A stretch of 64,000 nt of DNA, from NCBI GenBank assembly GCA_013398015.1, contig VZRR01003434.1, positions 715,135-779,134 on the forward strand, given 5' to 3'. This DNA is from Oreocharis arfaki. Taxonomy: Eukaryota > Chordata > Aves > Passeriformes > Paramythiidae. The position numbers and the translations under genes were made by a program. Below the pieces are notes generated by a model. It saw only the letters and a program-made list of their open reading frames with translations, did not search any database and was not told where the DNA came from. Positions 62,401 through 64,000 of the stretch are shown here, piece after piece; position 1 is the stretch's first letter; each line of letters opens with the position of its first letter.

Positions 62401-64000
62401 AATAAACCAGCCAATTGGTTATGCCTCTGAGATATTCTGCAGTCTGGGCTTGCCAAATTTCTCCTTGAGCAAGAGAAGAAGAAGTTTCCTGTCTGACCAT
62501 CCTGCTCTGCCAGCACAGGAGCAGTGGGAAGCTGAACTGGCTGCTCTGTTGCTGGTCCAAGTGGTGGGGAAGGCAGCTGCTCCAGGGCTGTTTTTCTGGG
62601 ATTCAGAGTGGCATTACTGATGCCATGCCCTTAGCCGGGCTGCGGGGAGCTGTGCATAGAAAGGGGGAGAAGCATTTGCAGCTGAGAGTTGTGGGGAGAG
62701 TCCAGCCCCAAACGAACACCTGCCATTGCGGCTTCCAGTTGCACTCCACATCTGTTTGTGGGAGACTCCACCACGCAGGCATACCGAGATAAATATTTTG
62801 CTTGGCAGTCGTATTGATGAGTGAGATCTGTTCATTTCGGTATAGGTAATTATGCCCAAATCTCTTTGGTCTTTCTCCTTTTGTGAAGTATTGCCAACAA
62901 GATTTCCCTTAAGTGAGGCCATGCCTAGATTTGCTGTAATCATTTGATTAAGGCTGTTGTGGTTTTTGGGCTTAGTTATACTGCAGAGAAGCATGAACAC
63001 AAGCAGGGTGCCTAAACTGATCTTTTCCCACGTGGACATTCACTGCTCTGTGGGAGATACCAGCTCATGTATTTGGTGTTTTTCTCAAGCCTGTAGTTCC
63101 TGTGCAGGTTCCATGCTATTAGTGGTAGTGAGTCCTGATTTCTTCTTGAAATTTAATTTATTATGTCCTTTGAGCTGCTTCATAAAGAAACTTGTTGGAA
63201 AATTTCACCTGGAACATTTTATGTTGGGACTCTATAAAAGCAAGGTAATTTAAAAAAAATTATGCATGCAGTGGCATTTAGAAAGGCAACAGAGATTTTT
63301 ATTGAAGAGCTTGATATAGGTGTCACGACACCTTTAAGGGGTTTAATGATAGATTTAATTTCATTTTGAATTGACAATGTTCAGAAAAACATTGTTGAAA
63401 CAAGTATTTCAGTGAGCCAAGAGGATTTTTAAAATCTGTTTTTTGTGACTATAGTATCTTCCATTTAAAATTTCTCGTTGCATCTTTTTGCAGGGCATTT
63501 AGTCAGAGAGAGGCATAGTCAGTTTTCAAGCAGCTTTATTCTGTCATTATGGCATTAACTTACGGGGCATTTTTCAGTTATTTTCGTGAACAGTGGTGGG
63601 ACAGAGGCATGACTCCAAGGGCATATGTATGTCACTACTGAAAACCCTCAATGGCCACTCTAATAATCTGGTACAGTTGTAGAATGACTCTTAAATAATG
63701 GTTTCCATCACAGCTAATGTATACCTAATGGAACTCACAAAATCCTGGGTGTCTTTGCACTCCCAGCATGTTAAGGCACTGCTGGGAACTCCTGGAGATG
63801 CTGCCTTCAACCAGGGAGTTGGCTGCCTGTGAAGTAGCTGTGTTCAGGAGAGAGAAAAGGAGAAGGAGAGGTGCTGGGCTCAGAGCCGCTCTAAAAGTTG
63901 GTCTTCCAGAGTCTCTTCTGCTGTGAGTTCACACCATTATGTAAAAATCAGATCTAGCAGCTATTTTTGTAATAGCTACTTAATGAACAAACCTGTACAA
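56401..64000. other. Unannotated unique sequence
   Basis: No recognisable gene, RNA or mobile element. The longest frame, 184 codons on the minus strand (60401-60955), lies in a GC-richer patch. It begins with a hydrophobic stretch (roughly residues 18-33) but has no family I recognise, and its length is within chance expectation for the whole window. Another GC-richer patch at 61150-61650 holds overlapping frames on both strands with no domain. Confidence 0.5.

Overview
The window looks like bird nuclear DNA, about 60% A+T, from an intergenic region or a long intron. The evidence for a bird is the set of CR1 LINE fragments with the avian 3' end, whose terminal octamer resembles ATTCTATG, together with an endogenous retrovirus remnant and a decayed R2 retrotransposon. 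I found no intact protein-coding gene, tRNA, rRNA, snoRNA, microRNA or CRISPR array. The open frames in the non-repeat DNA are short, scattered on both strands and about as long as chance predicts in 64 kb.

Layout. 1-9.38 kb: unannotated, AT-rich unique sequence. 9.38-11.48 kb: a 5'-truncated R2-type non-LTR retrotransposon on the + strand, broken by frameshifts and stops. It can still be followed through the reverse transcriptase, the linker, the zinc knuckle and the restriction-like endonuclease. 11.5-41.7 kb: mostly unique sequence with two minus-strand CR1 tails (12.35 and 21.2 kb), a doubtful older CR1-like tail (27.85 kb), small local duplications and low-complexity tracts. 41.75-42.85 kb: a plus-strand CR1 with the end of its reverse transcriptase ORF. 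42.36-46.05 kb: three single N characters, each joining sequences that repeat one another; this is best read as a false duplication in the assembly, about 1.95 kb too long. 49.48-49.77 kb: a CR1 tail that has turned into a TCTAC microsatellite. 54.1-56 kb: a minus-strand retroviral remnant consisting of an LTR, a polypurine tract and a degenerate env-like end. 56.4-64 kb: unique sequence.

The repeats do not form a working system. The most notable item is the R2 fossil. R2 normally lives only in 28S rDNA, but this copy lies in ordinary DNA with no 28S sequence beside it. Next in importance are the N-bordered duplication, which would mislead copy-number or gene-model work, and a perfect hairpin covering the stop codon of the env-like frame.
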